A DNA stretch of 51,640 nucleotides from an uncultured Collinsella sp. (lineage in GTDB: Bacteria; Actinomycetota; Coriobacteriia; Coriobacteriales; Coriobacteriaceae): the NCBI GenBank assembly GCA_902464035.1, contig CABQHT010000006.1, positions 1-51,640 on the forward strand, read 5' to 3'. The notes beneath the pieces are model-generated. The model ran no database searches. It was not told the origin of the DNA and worked only from the letters and a program-made list of their open reading frames with translations. Below are positions 1-8,055 of the stretch, in pieces. Position 1 is the stretch's first letter. The number at the start of each line of letters is the position of its first letter. A program made the position numbers and the translations under genes.

Positions 1-427
1 GCGGCGGATTCATGCCAACCACGGTTTCAAACTTGCAAAGCCCCAGTTCATTCACCATGTCGATACACTTTGCCTCCATGCGCGACGTCGCGACCGCCAT
101 GCGATGCCCCTGCGCCGCGAGCCCATCGAGCAGTTGGGGGATCCCGTCGAACACGGGATACTCCTCCGGCCCCAGCTCGTCAAAAAAGACGCGGTACTCG
201 TCGGCCACCACGAGCGACTCCTCGCGCGTAAAGCCGTAAAAGTCGTGGAAGCTCTTCCACAGCGGGGGTCCGATCATGCGGCGCAGGTCACCCATCTGCA
301 CTTCCGAAAACCCGCGCGCAGCCAGCGTCTTGCGCGTCGAGGTCATCACCGCCCGGCCCGTGTCAGCCACCGTACCGTCAAAATCGAACAGCACGACCGG
401 CCGCTCGCATAGCTGTAATGCCGCCAT
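1..427 (-). CDS. HAD-superfamily phosphatase (phosphoglycolate phosphatase-like), 3' part cut off by window edge
   Basis: The 142 visible residues hold the HAD motif I (VVLFDFDGTVADTG, about residues 11-24), whose first Asp is the phosphoryl acceptor, followed by a helical cap region and a segment ending in VATSRME that carries the motif II Ser/Thr. This layout fits a Gph/PpaX-type phosphatase acting on a small phosphorylated metabolite in the cytosol; the substrate cannot be told. The ATG at 427 is preferred over the ATG at 433 because a GAAGAGG Shine-Dalgarno stretch lies 7-8 nt upstream of it. Motifs III and IV lie beyond the window. It is divergent from the degV gene at 584. Confidence 0.85.
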   Translation of the reverse strand, partial: MAALQLCERPVVLFDFDGTVADTGRAVMTSTRKTLAARGFSEVQMGDLRRMIGPPLWKSFHDFYGFTREESLVVADEYRVFFDELGPEEYPVFDGIPQLLDGLAAQGHRMAVATSRMEAKCIDMVNELGLCKFETVVGMNPP

Positions 428-498
428 CGACATCCCTCTTCCCCAATTGGCGATTTCCACACCGACGCTTCAAACCGTTGACTATTCAACAATTAAAG

Positions 499-527
499 CT
501 GGCAATGTGGAACAACTCCACTATACT
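499..527 (+). promoter_or_regulatory. Candidate sigma70-type promoter for degV
   Basis: CTGGCA (499-504) and TATACT (522-527) are separated by 17 bp and lie about 57 nt before the degV start codon. The -10 is good and the -35 matches the consensus at four of six positions. Inferred from sequence only. Confidence 0.45.
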
Positions 528-583
528 TGACGCACTTTGCTCTCAATCGGCGGCGCGCAGGCGCCCCATCGAAAGGTGCAATT

Positions 584-1444
584 ATGTCTTTTGCCATCAT
601 AACCGACTCCACGTCGGACATCTCCCCCGCCCGCGCCCAAGAGCTCGGCATCTACGTGATTCCGCTGCATGTGATTATCGAAGGCGAGGACCTGCTCGAC
701 CAGGTGCAGATCACCGCCGAGGAGTACGTCGCCCGCATGGCCGGCTCCGAGCAGCTGCCGCACACCTCGCAGCCGAGCGCCGGCGAGTTCAAGGAGCTTT
801 TCGATCGCGTGCGCGCCGACGGCCACGACAGCGCGATCTTTATCTCGCTGTGCAGTGAGTGGTCGGCCTGCTACGCCAACGCGTGCCAGGTGGCCGATAC
901 CCACGAGCTCGACGTGCGCTGCATCGATTCGCGCACCGGCTCGGGCGCCGAGGGCCTGCTGGTGGAGTACGCGCTCGCCATGCGCGAGGACGGCCGCAGC
1001 CTGGACGAGACCGAGGCACAGGTTCGCGCAACCCTGCCCGACGCCCATTTGCTGCTGATTCCCCGCACGCTCGAGAACCTCGTTAAGAACGGCCGCGCCC
1101 CCAAGCTCGCCGGCCAGCTCACGCAGATGCTCAACATTCGCCTGGCCGTTTCGCCGGAATGGCAGTCGGGCGAGATCAAGGCCATCAAGAAGGGCCGCGG
1201 CGCCAAGCGCATCGTCGCCAACACCATGGCAGACTGCCTCGCGTTTTTGGCTGATCACCCAGGTTCGAGCGTGCGCGTACTCACGACCGGTGCCGCCGAG
1301 GAGCAGGAGCTCGTCAATCAGGCGCTCGCGGGCCAGGACTACGTCGATGCCGGCACCGGCCCCATCGGCTGCACCATCGCGACCCACGTAGGCGTTGACG
1401 CCATCGCCATCAGCTACTGCCCCCGCTACCAGCCAACTCGATAG
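584..1444 (+). CDS. DegV family fatty-acid-binding protein
   Basis: 286 residues. The N-terminus FAIITDSTSDIS is the DegV signature, and the central segment around DSRTGSGAEGLLVEYA and the RGRAPKLAG-like loop (NGRAPKLAG) are typical of the two-domain EDD fold. DegV/FakB proteins bind a long-chain fatty acid and present it to the kinase FakA for phospholipid synthesis or signalling; no FakA is in this window. The start at 584 is set by GAAAGGTG 7 nt upstream; an in-frame start at 527 would lie inside the promoter. A second, divergent DegV gene is at 19005-19895, so the two may handle different acyl chains. Confidence 0.9.
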   Translation: MSFAIITDSTSDISPARAQELGIYVIPLHVIIEGEDLLDQVQITAEEYVARMAGSEQLPHTSQPSAGEFKELFDRVRADGHDSAIFISLCSEWSACYANACQVADTHELDVRCIDSRTGSGAEGLLVEYALAMREDGRSLDETEAQVRATLPDAHLLLIPRTLENLVKNGRAPKLAGQLTQMLNIRLAVSPEWQSGEIKAIKKGRGAKRIVANTMADCLAFLADHPGSSVRVLTTGAAEEQELVNQALAGQDYVDAGTGPIGCTIATHVGVDAIAISYCPRYQPTR

Positions 1445-1458
1445 GGACGCCCACATCA

Positions 1459-1525
1459 GTTGCGGTGAAATAGGGACTGCTTGCTTATCAGCCGCAAATC
1501 AAACCCTATTCCACCGCAACTTTTT
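1459..1525 (+). terminator. Long-stem hairpin terminator after degV, repeat family copy 1
   Basis: A 17-nt arm GTTGCGGTGAAATAGGG (1459-1475) pairs with 1504-1520 with one mismatch, around a 28-nt loop, and is followed directly by TTTTT. It lies 15 bp after the degV stop. Almost the same arms recur at 5019-5083, so this is also a dispersed repeat and not only a local terminator. Confidence 0.7.
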
Positions 1526-1614
1526 AGTTGCGCCATCCATATACAAGATATTAATGGCGATCGGCGCATTCCCAGCTGTTTGAGGGAGCTTCGACTAGCC
1601 TCCAACGATACCCA

Positions 1615-1834
1615 GTGGGCAAAAAATGGCAAATATGAGTACTGTTACCAAATTAGTAACAGCAAAATCTAGCTGAAATTGTCCGCTTCCACCGATTTCA
1701 GGGGTCCATAAAGCCCCGAATCGTCGTGTTTAGGGGGTTGAATATACTAAAAACAGTCAATTGGTCTTAAATACTTTCCAAATGATATGATGCTATCCTG
1801 GCAACAGTACTCATATTTGCCATTTTTTGCCCAC
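1615..1834. mobile_element. AT-rich 220-bp element with 35-bp terminal inverted repeats, copy 1
   Basis: Arms 1615-1649 and 1800-1834 are complementary at 34 of 35 positions; each contains the core AAATATGAGTACTG. Just inside the left arm is a perfect 7+7 palindrome (CTGTTAC...GTAACAG, 1642-1662). The interior is clearly richer in A+T than the neighbouring genes and has no convincing reading frame, but holds a small TTC.GGGG / CCCC.GAA hairpin. A second element with the same plan but a different interior is at 34938-35166. No transposase is present, so a MITE-like passenger or a structured RNA/regulatory cassette are both open. Confidence 0.6.
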
Positions 1835-1877
1835 CGGGTCCGGATGAAGCCCGCTCTTTACGCCTCCGGCTGCCCAC

Positions 1878-4800
1878 ATGACCGCAAATCCTGATTATCA
1901 AGGCCCGTCGCGTACCTTAGCATCGATCGAAAGCCGCTCGCGGAGCAATCCCTCACCATTAGCGAACTTGAATCGAAATTGCATGCCCCGAAAAGCCGCA
2001 ATGCCGTACCCTCGTTCTCAGCAACTCCACTACAAGAATGGCATTCAAATGGGCAACACCATGCATCAATACGCCCTCTTTGGGGCCACGCAATTTAAAT
2101 ACGATCAGACAATCACGCATATATCGGACCAACACCGACAAATCGTCATTTGCAACAACGGTTCAGACGTACGCTACGCCACACTTGAAGAGTGGGAAGA
2201 AGCCGGCGCTTTGTTCGATGAACGAGCGCAAATCGAGGGCATCGTCACCAGTGCGAGCCCAGCACGTGACAAACTCGAGCTCTTTCGCAGCCTCTTTACC
2301 GGGCGTAAAGATGTCTACGCTCATGGATATCGCAGAAAAGACGGAGGTATCGGCTATACGCCCGCTTGCGCAAACGAGTGGAAGCCGGGAATTTGTCCCA
2401 AAGTAGCCCATCAAAAAGTCAAATGCGCAGAATGCCACAATCGCGTCTTCCCCGAATTAAGCGATGCCGCAATCATTGCTCACTTTAAAGGCAACGATGA
2501 CCGGTTCCGCGATGTCCTCGGGCAATATGTTCTCGACAGGGACTGCAACACGAAAGTTCTCGTCATCGATTTTGACAAAGCAGACTGGAAAGAGGCAACA
2601 AATGCCGTACGGCTTGTTGCAAAACGACGGAACATTTACGCCGCCGTCGAGCGCTCAAGGTCCGGCAACGGCGCACACATCTGGTTTTTCTTTCTCGAGC
2701 CAATCAGCGCAAAGGCCGCCAGAAAGTTTGGAAGTTGCCTCATAACCGAAGCTGCGGCGCTTAATAAGACAATCACGTTCGAGGCCTTTGATCGAATGCT
2801 ACCCGCTCAGGACACTATTCCCGATGGAGGTTTTGGAAACCTCATCGCACTTCCCTTTCAAGGCAAGGCACAACGTGGAGGAAACAGCGTATTTGTAGAC
2901 GAACAATTCGAGCCCTTTCCCGACCAATGGCTTTATCTGTCGCAAGTCCAGCTGATTCCGCGCTCGACAGTGCAAAATCTGATCGAGACCACTGGGAACA
3001 ACCCACACGGGCTATCAACAGCCACGGTGGCAAACAAGGCCAAACGATATGTCCAAAAGCCACGAAAGCGGCTACCACTCACATCGCAGGACTTTCCTTC
3101 ATCGCTGCCCGTCACGCAAGCCGATATGCTCTACATCCCCGAAAAGTCTCTGAGTCCTGCAGCTCAAATGGAAATCCGCGGGCTCGCGACATTCGCCAAC
3201 CCAGAATTCTATCGAGCGCAGTCCATGCATAAATCAGTATTCGGCAAACCGCGGCTCATAGACCTTAGCGAACTGAAAGATGGTTATGTTGCGATTCCCC
3301 GGGGCTGCAAAACTCAGCTTGAGCAGCTGCTCCGAGAAACTGGCGTTACTGCCCACTATTCAGACGAACGCAAATCCGACAATCAAATTGTGATGACATT
3401 TAAAGGCGCCCTTCGCCCTGAACAGCAAATTGCCGCCGAACAGATGCTCGGCTTTGAAGACGGGATCATGTCTGCGCCGACGGGTTTCGGCAAAACCGTC
3501 ATCGGAGCCTATCTTATTGCTGCCATCGGTCTTCCAACGCTCGTCATCGTTCCCAAGACTGCGCTCATTGCCCAATGGAAATCCCAGCTCGAACGATTTC
3601 TCGACATCACGGACAACAGAGAGCCCGTCCGAACCCCAAAAGGACGAATCAGCAAAAGGCAGCCCCCGCTCATTGGGCAAATCGGAGGAGGCAAGACCGC
3701 CATAAGCCACCTCATCGACGTTGCTTCATTCCAGTCGCTATCCGGCAAGGACCCTCAGACCGGCGAGTCATTCGCCAAGGAGCTCGTGCGCGATTACGGT
3801 CTCATCATCTGCGACGAATGTCACCATGCCGCCGCGCCGCAGCTTGAGCTTGTCCTCAAGTCCGCTCCAGCCAAATATGTATATGGCCTTTCCGCGACGC
3901 CCGAACGCTCCGACGGACTCACGCGGGCGCTCTCGATGCTCTGTGGCCCGCTTCGCCATAGCATCGATCCCAAAACGCAAGCAATTCAACAGGGGATTCA
4001 GCGCGTTGTTAGACCGTGTTTTACCGGAGTCAGATTACCCGCCTACGAACCAGGGGCATCCTTTCATCAGGTTCTCGACCTCCTGTGTGTGCACGCCGCG
4101 AGAAACGAAGTAATTGTCGACGACGCCCTCGATGCCGCATCAAACGGTCGGCATCCGCTTGTGCTATCTAAAAGAAAAAAGCATGCCGAAGATCTATGCA
4201 GGTTACTTCAAAGCCGCGGACACGAACCCATACTCTTAACAGGAGAAATCGACGCCAAAGAAAGAAAAGCAATACTGAACAGTCTTCCCGGCTTCGAGCA
4301 TGAGCATCGAATCATTGTCGCAACCGAAAGTCTTCTGGGCGAGGGCTTCGACCTGTCCTACCTTGACACTCTACTCATTGCCACACCAATATCTTGGGAC
4401 GGCAGTATAACGCAGCAGGCGGGCAGGCTACACAGAAGCCACGAGGGCAAACAGCGAGTTGAGATATTCGACTATGTTGACCTGTCGATACCCATGCTCG
4501 CACGCATGTACCAAAAGAGACTCAAGACCTACGCCAAGCTGGGGTATGAAGTCTTTGCAGCAAACGACAACAGACAGGGCGATCGAAACATCCTCGTTAG
4601 ATCGGCAAGGGCCGTGGAGGCTTTTGCGGATGACATCGCGAACGCATCGAAAAGCATTTTTATTGCCGCGCCCTACGCTTCCGCCGCATGCCTCGAAAAG
4701 CTCGCCGCCGCACTCGCGGATGCCACTGCCCGTGGGATTTCCCTTGAGATTTCCATTGCTTCGACTCCGCGCGATGACGTGAAAGCGATTTTTGCCGAGA

Positions 4801-5033
4801 TGAACGTCAACTATCTCATCAAAGCCGAAGGACGCCTGTGCGCATCAGTGATTGACGAGCAAACCATCTGGTACGGAGCTATTCCGTTGCTGGCTTTCCC
4901 AAAGAAAGAAGACTGCAGTATTCGTTTCAAAAGCAGCGAAGTCGCAGCCGAGCTTTTGAACGAAATCCAGCGAAAAGGAGAACCGAAGGCCGCGGCAACG
5001 AACGGGGTGTCCCCGGCAGTTGCGGTGAAATAG
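1878..5033 (+). CDS. AEP primase - SF2 helicase - PLD-like fusion (TOTE conflict-system type)
   Basis: Up to 1051 residues. From the N-terminus: a Cys-rich zinc-binding region (ACANEWKPGIC ... CAEC, about residues 160-185); an archaeo-eukaryotic primase/polymerase domain with metal-binding DFD (231-233), SGNGAHIW (catalytic His 267) and the later NLIALPFQG motif; then an SF2 helicase with Walker A GFGKT (Lys 539), DECHH (from 646), SATPER, LGEGFD and QQAGRLHR; and a C-terminal phospholipase-D-like fold with VID..TIWYG. In the PLD part the HxK pair is replaced (GRLCASVID), so this domain is probably not catalytic. Base composition is lower in GC than the flanks and the gene lies in an accessory stretch, suggesting transfer. 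The start is uncertain: no strong Shine-Dalgarno precedes 1878, and 2049 or 2061 are alternatives. The last codons and the stop lie in the hairpin repeat at 5019. Role inferred: anti-invader or other conflict function acting on nucleic acid. Confidence 0.8.
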   Translation: MTANPDYQGPSRTLASIESRSRSNPSPLANLNRNCMPRKAAMPYPRSQQLHYKNGIQMGNTMHQYALFGATQFKYDQTITHISDQHRQIVICNNGSDVRYATLEEWEEAGALFDERAQIEGIVTSASPARDKLELFRSLFTGRKDVYAHGYRRKDGGIGYTPACANEWKPGICPKVAHQKVKCAECHNRVFPELSDAAIIAHFKGNDDRFRDVLGQYVLDRDCNTKVLVIDFDKADWKEATNAVRLVAKRRNIYAAVERSRSGNGAHIWFFFLEPISAKAARKFGSCLITEAAALNKTITFEAFDRMLPAQDTIPDGGFGNLIALPFQGKAQRGGNSVFVDEQFEPFPDQWLYLSQVQLIPRSTVQNLIETTGNNPHGLSTATVANKAKRYVQKPRKRLPLTSQDFPSSLPVTQADMLYIPEKSLSPAAQMEIRGLATFANPEFYRAQSMHKSVFGKPRLIDLSELKDGYVAIPRGCKTQLEQLLRETGVTAHYSDERKSDNQIVMTFKGALRPEQQIAAEQMLGFEDGIMSAPTGFGKTVIGAYLIAAIGLPTLVIVPKTALIAQWKSQLERFLDITDNREPVRTPKGRISKRQPPLIGQIGGGKTAISHLIDVASFQSLSGKDPQTGESFAKELVRDYGLIICDECHHAAAPQLELVLKSAPAKYVYGLSATPERSDGLTRALSMLCGPLRHSIDPKTQAIQQGIQRVVRPCFTGVRLPAYEPGASFHQVLDLLCVHAARNEVIVDDALDAASNGRHPLVLSKRKKHAEDLCRLLQSRGHEPILLTGEIDAKERKAILNSLPGFEHEHRIIVATESLLGEGFDLSYLDTLLIATPISWDGSITQQAGRLHRSHEGKQRVEIFDYVDLSIPMLARMYQKRLKTYAKLGYEVFAANDNRQGDRNILVRSARAVEAFADDIANASKSIFIAAPYASAACLEKLAAALADATARGISLEISIASTPRDDVKAIFAEMNVNYLIKAEGRLCASVIDEQTIWYGAIPLLAFPKKEDCSIRFKSSEVAAELLNEIQRKGEPKAAATNGVSPAVAVK

Positions 5034-5083
5034 AGGCTGTTTTTGCCCCATCGGCCGTTCATCAATCCCTATTTCACCGCAAG
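5019..5083. repeat. Hairpin repeat copy 2, overlapping the end of the primase-helicase gene
   Basis: The left arm at 5019-5034 and the right arm at 5067-5083 carry the same TTGCGGTGAAATAG core as the hairpin at 1459-1520. The loop differs from copy 1. The stop codon TAG (5031-5033) of the upstream gene lies within the left arm, so the repeat encodes the protein's last residues (AVAVK). It could terminate both converging transcripts (that gene and yafQ). Confidence 0.65.
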
Positions 5084-5097
5084 TCATAAGTGGGCAA

Positions 5098-5406
5098 TCA
5101 GCTCTGCGGACCTTGGAACAGCTCCTCGTGCGAGCCCATTCTCACCAGCCGGATCACCGGATTAGTCTTATGCGGCAAGTAGAGAACAACCACATCGACC
5201 AGGCCATCGGATAGATGGAAATCAATGTGGCCGTTGTAATTGCCACCCGGGTTTGAGAGCTCGTGCGCACCATATTCCGCGGGAAGCGAGCCGTGAGCCG
5301 CAAGCTCTGCGACGGCCGCTTTAAACTCCGTTTTTAGCTGCGGATGGACGCGCATCGTCCGTTTGTAATCCGCCTTAAACTGAGCCTCGACTTTAATCTC
5401 AAACAT
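5098..5406 (-). CDS. yafQ: YafQ family type II toxin (ribosome-dependent mRNA endonuclease)
   Basis: 102 residues with the RelE/ParE fold. The YafQ signature is present: HELSNPGG (His 48), DFH (Asp 62, His 64) and MGSHEELF (His 93, Phe 97), which correspond to the known catalytic histidines and aspartate of YafQ. When free, YafQ toxins cut mRNA in the ribosomal A site; the upstream antitoxin blocks this. The gene starts 2 bp after the antitoxin stop, so the two are translated as a pair. The spacing after His 64 departs slightly from E. coli YafQ and no Trp follows the Asp, so exact cleavage preference may differ. Confidence 0.85.
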   Translation of the reverse strand: MFEIKVEAQFKADYKRTMRVHPQLKTEFKAAVAELAAHGSLPAEYGAHELSNPGGNYNGHIDFHLSDGLVDVVVLYLPHKTNPVIRLVRMGSHEELFQGPQS

Positions 5407-5408
5407 CG

Positions 5409-5708
5409 TTAGTCCTCATCGAGGAACGACATCAGATCGTCCACGTTGTCGAACGACGAGCTGTCGTCTGGCAAAATCCCCAGCTCATGAGCCTCGGCGA
5501 TCACCATGGCGCGCCTCGTCGCCTCATTGGGTGCCTCCGGTCGACCCACAATCTCAAACGGAATCTTCCGCTGATTTACAAGCTGCCGAACAGCAAGGTT
5601 GAGATACGAATTAAGGCTCAAGCCAACCGAATCTAAAAACTCAGTCGCCTGCTCCTTGAGCCCCTCCTCGATGCGGACCGTCGTGGGCTTAATCGGTGCA
5701 GTAGACAT
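5409..5708 (-). CDS. dinJ: RelB/DinJ family antitoxin
   Basis: 99 residues. The N-terminal half (TTVRIEEGLKEQATEFLDSVGL, about residues 9-30) is a ribbon-helix-helix DNA-binding domain; the acidic C-terminal half (DDSSSFDNVDDLMSFLDED) is the usual toxin-wrapping tail. It should neutralise the downstream YafQ protein and, with it, repress the shared promoter. GGAGG lies 7 nt upstream of the ATG. A perfect 36-nt palindrome in the promoter region (5755-5790) is a natural operator candidate. Confidence 0.88.
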   Translation of the reverse strand: MSTAPIKPTTVRIEEGLKEQATEFLDSVGLSLNSYLNLAVRQLVNQRKIPFEIVGRPEAPNEATRRAMVIAEAHELGILPDDSSSFDNVDDLMSFLDED

Positions 5709-5735
5709 ACGCGACCTCCTCGCCTCGTCTTTTGC

Positions 5736-5790
5736 ATCAGTATACCCAATAAAAATGGCAATCTGATGCTAGATAGCATCAGATTGCCAT
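5736..5790 (-). promoter_or_regulatory. dinJ-yafQ promoter region with 36-nt perfect palindrome
   Basis: ATGGCAATCTGATGCTA (5755-5771) is repeated as an exact inverse at 5774-5790 with a 2-nt centre. On the minus strand it is followed by TTTTTATT, so it can act as a terminator for the LOG gene upstream, and then by a TATACT -10 hexamer for dinJ. The palindrome spans the expected -35 position, as an autoregulatory operator would. The dual role is inferred. Confidence 0.7.
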
Positions 5791-5821
5791 GCATATTCGT
5801 GTCACGACGGGCACGATCACT

Positions 5822-6580
5822 CTACATCAGCCCGCTGAGGGCGACGTCGACCGCCTCGTTGAGGTCGTCGGTGATGTGCACCAGGTCTGGATCGAGCGGG
5901 CTGATCATACCGGCGTCCATCACCGGGCCGTTGAGCCAGTCGAACAGGCCCTGCCAGTACTCGCTGCCTACCAGCACGAGCGGCATGCGCTTGACTTTGT
6001 GCGTCTGCACCAGCGTGAGCACCTCGAACATCTCGTCGAGCGTGCCGAAGCCGCCGGGGAACACAATGGCACCCGAGCTGTATTTGACGAACATGGTTTT
6101 GCGCACAAAGAAGTAACGGAAGTCCATGCCGAGGTTCACGTATTTGTTGAGCCCCTGCTCGTGCGGCAGCTCGATACCCAAGCCAACCGACTTGCCGTTG
6201 ACGCTCGCCGCTCCCCTGTTAGCCGCCTCCATGATGCCGGGGCCGCCGCCGGTGATAACCGCCACGCCGCGCTGGGCGATCTTGCGACCGACGGTACGCG
6301 CCGCCTTGTAGACTGGGTCGGTCTTGGGCGTGCGGGCGCTGCCGAAGATGGTCACCGCGGGACCAAGCTCCGCAAGCGCGCCAAAGCCATCGACGAACTC
6401 GGCTTGAATGCGCAGCACGCGCCACGGATCGGCATGCAGCCAGTCGGTCGATTCCTCGGGCGCCAGCAGGTTGGCGTAGGTATTGTCCTTAGGAATCATG
6501 GGGCCGCGCATGACCACGGGGCCGCGGCGGTACGTCTCGTCGTAGGCGGGCTCGCCCTCGACGTTCTCATTCTTAATCAT
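5822..6580 (-). CDS. LOG family / TIGR00730 Rossmann-fold protein
   Basis: 252 residues. It has ITGGGPGIMEAANRGA and PGGFGTLDEMFE, the two hallmark motifs of the LOG (cytokinin riboside 5'-monophosphate phosphoribohydrolase) and lysine-decarboxylase-like family, which cleave nucleoside 5'-monophosphates to base plus ribose phosphate. The likely role is nucleotide housekeeping in the cytosol; the substrate is not fixed by sequence. The ATG at 6580 has AGGAGT 6 nt upstream; longer in-frame starts would lie in the tgt terminator. Its N-terminal extension of about 70 residues before the core fold is normal for the longer members. Confidence 0.85.
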   Translation of the reverse strand: MIKNENVEGEPAYDETYRRGPVVMRGPMIPKDNTYANLLAPEESTDWLHADPWRVLRIQAEFVDGFGALAELGPAVTIFGSARTPKTDPVYKAARTVGRKIAQRGVAVITGGGPGIMEAANRGAASVNGKSVGLGIELPHEQGLNKYVNLGMDFRYFFVRKTMFVKYSSGAIVFPGGFGTLDEMFEVLTLVQTHKVKRMPLVLVGSEYWQGLFDWLNGPVMDAGMISPLDPDLVHITDDLNEAVDVALSGLM

Positions 6581-6595
6581 GGGTACTCCTATCGA

Positions 6596-6645
6596 GAAAA
6601 AGAAAAGCGGGCGGGGTCGACGCCATGCGTCAAACACCCGCCCGA
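6596..6645 (-). terminator. Rho-independent terminator of tgt
   Basis: On the minus strand CGGGCGGG and CCCGCCCG form a GC-rich stem (6608-6644) followed by CTTTTCTTTTT. It lies about 150 nt after the tgt stop and just before the LOG gene. Confidence 0.7.
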
Positions 6646-6792
6646 ACATCAACTATTCGGTATGGTACCCACGATGCATCAAGCACTTGCAAGCTATCGG
6701 TCAGCGGTCGCGCAACCGGTGTCAGCGAATGTGACGACCGGCTGGCGCTCGACCATTGCCGTGCCCACGCTCTGCAAGCGTGTCTGTCGCTC

Positions 6793-7932
6793 TTAGTAAT
6801 CCACCGCCGCAGGGCTGTTCATCCAGTCGCTCACAAACGCGCCGTAACGACCCTCGATAATGGCCTGGCGAGCACGCTGCATAAGGTTGAGCAGGTAGTA
6901 AATGTTGTGCATCGAAAGCAGGATGCCGCCGAGCATCTCCTTCTGCGTGACCATGTGGCGGATGAGCGCACGGCTGTAGCCGCCCGTGCACACCGGGCAG
7001 GTGCAGGTGGGATCGATGGGGCCGTCGTCGTGAGCAAAGCGCGCGTTACGGAAGTTGAGGCGACCCTCGCTGGAGAACGCCGTGCCCATGCGGCCGGTGC
7101 GCGTCGGCAGCACGCAGTCGAACATGTCGATGCCCACGCCCACGCCGCGCACGAGCGTAGTCGGGTTGCCGACGCCCATCAGGTAGCGCGGCTTGTGCTT
7201 GGGCATGTACTCACTCGCGAGCGGCGCCAGGGTCTCGAACATGGTCTCGTGGTCCTCGCCCACCGAGTAGCCGCCGATGCCGTAGCCGGGGAAGTCGCCG
7301 CACTCCTCCAGGTGGCGCAGCGAGCGCAGGCGCAGGTCCAGGTGCATGCCGCCCTGGACGATACCAAAGAGTGCCTGGTCATCGCGGGTGTGCGCCTTAT
7401 AGCAACGCTCTGCCCACATACTCGACAGCTCCACGGCGCGCTCGACATACTGGCGCGTGGCAGGATAGCCGGGGCACTGATCGAGCTGCATGCAGATGTC
7501 CGAGCCGAACTTCATGGCGATTTCCATGTTGTCCTCGGGCGTCCAGAACACATGGCGGCCGTCGTAATCGTTGACGATAAAGCGCACGCCCTCGTCGGTG
7601 AGCTTGACGGCGTCGTTGTGGCTGAACACCTGGAAGCCGCCCGAGTCGGTAAGGATGGGGCCGTGCCAGTTCATAAACTTGTGCAGTCCGCCCAGCTCGG
7701 CGATGGTGTCCTCGCCGGGACGCATGGACAGATGATAGGTATTGGCGAGCACGATCTGGGCGCCGAGCTTCTTGACAGTCTCGGTAGGAATGCCCTTGAC
7801 GTTTGCCTTGGTGCCCACGGGCATAAAAATCGGCGTCTCGATGTCGCCGTGCGGGGTGTGCAGTACGCCGGCACGCGCGTGCGTCGTCGGGTCCTCGGCG
7901 ATCAGGTCGAATTTAAAAAGGTTCTGGTCCAT
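6793..7932 (-). CDS. tgt: tRNA-guanine transglycosylase
   Basis: 379 residues, full length. DSGGFQVFS holds the substrate-binding Asp, GIDMFDCVLPTRTGR holds the nucleophilic Asp, and CTCPVC with a His about 25 residues later (the SMHN segment) binds the structural zinc. Bacterial Tgt swaps guanine-34 in tRNAs with GUN anticodons for preQ1, the first tRNA-level step to queuosine. queA and queH are 4-6 kb upstream on the same strand. AAGGAG precedes the ATG by 9 nt. Confidence 0.97.
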   Translation of the reverse strand: MDQNLFKFDLIAEDPTTHARAGVLHTPHGDIETPIFMPVGTKANVKGIPTETVKKLGAQIVLANTYHLSMRPGEDTIAELGGLHKFMNWHGPILTDSGGFQVFSHNDAVKLTDEGVRFIVNDYDGRHVFWTPEDNMEIAMKFGSDICMQLDQCPGYPATRQYVERAVELSSMWAERCYKAHTRDDQALFGIVQGGMHLDLRLRSLRHLEECGDFPGYGIGGYSVGEDHETMFETLAPLASEYMPKHKPRYLMGVGNPTTLVRGVGVGIDMFDCVLPTRTGRMGTAFSSEGRLNFRNARFAHDDGPIDPTCTCPVCTGGYSRALIRHMVTQKEMLGGILLSMHNIYYLLNLMQRARQAIIEGRYGAFVSDWMNSPAAVDY

Positions 7933-7969
7933 AAACTGGAACTCCTTGGTTGCGGTTCATACGCAAACC

Positions 7970-7998
7970 ATTATACGGGCAACCCGCAAGAAGCACCG
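7970..7998 (-). promoter_or_regulatory. Candidate promoter of tgt
   Basis: A perfect TATAAT on the minus strand (7970-7975) lies 38 nt before the tgt ATG. The hexamer 17 bp upstream is a poor -35 match, so the call rests on the -10. Confidence 0.5.
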
Positions 7999-8055
7999 AC
8001 TCGACAGAAACTGGCGCGAGGAGGATACGGCAGGGACACGGCAAATGAGCGTGGA

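Noticed and set aside
1615..1834. Invertible promoter switch bounded by inverted repeats
   Set aside because: No recombinase gene is nearby and no promoter in the segment points clearly at a neighbour; kept only as an element of unknown type.
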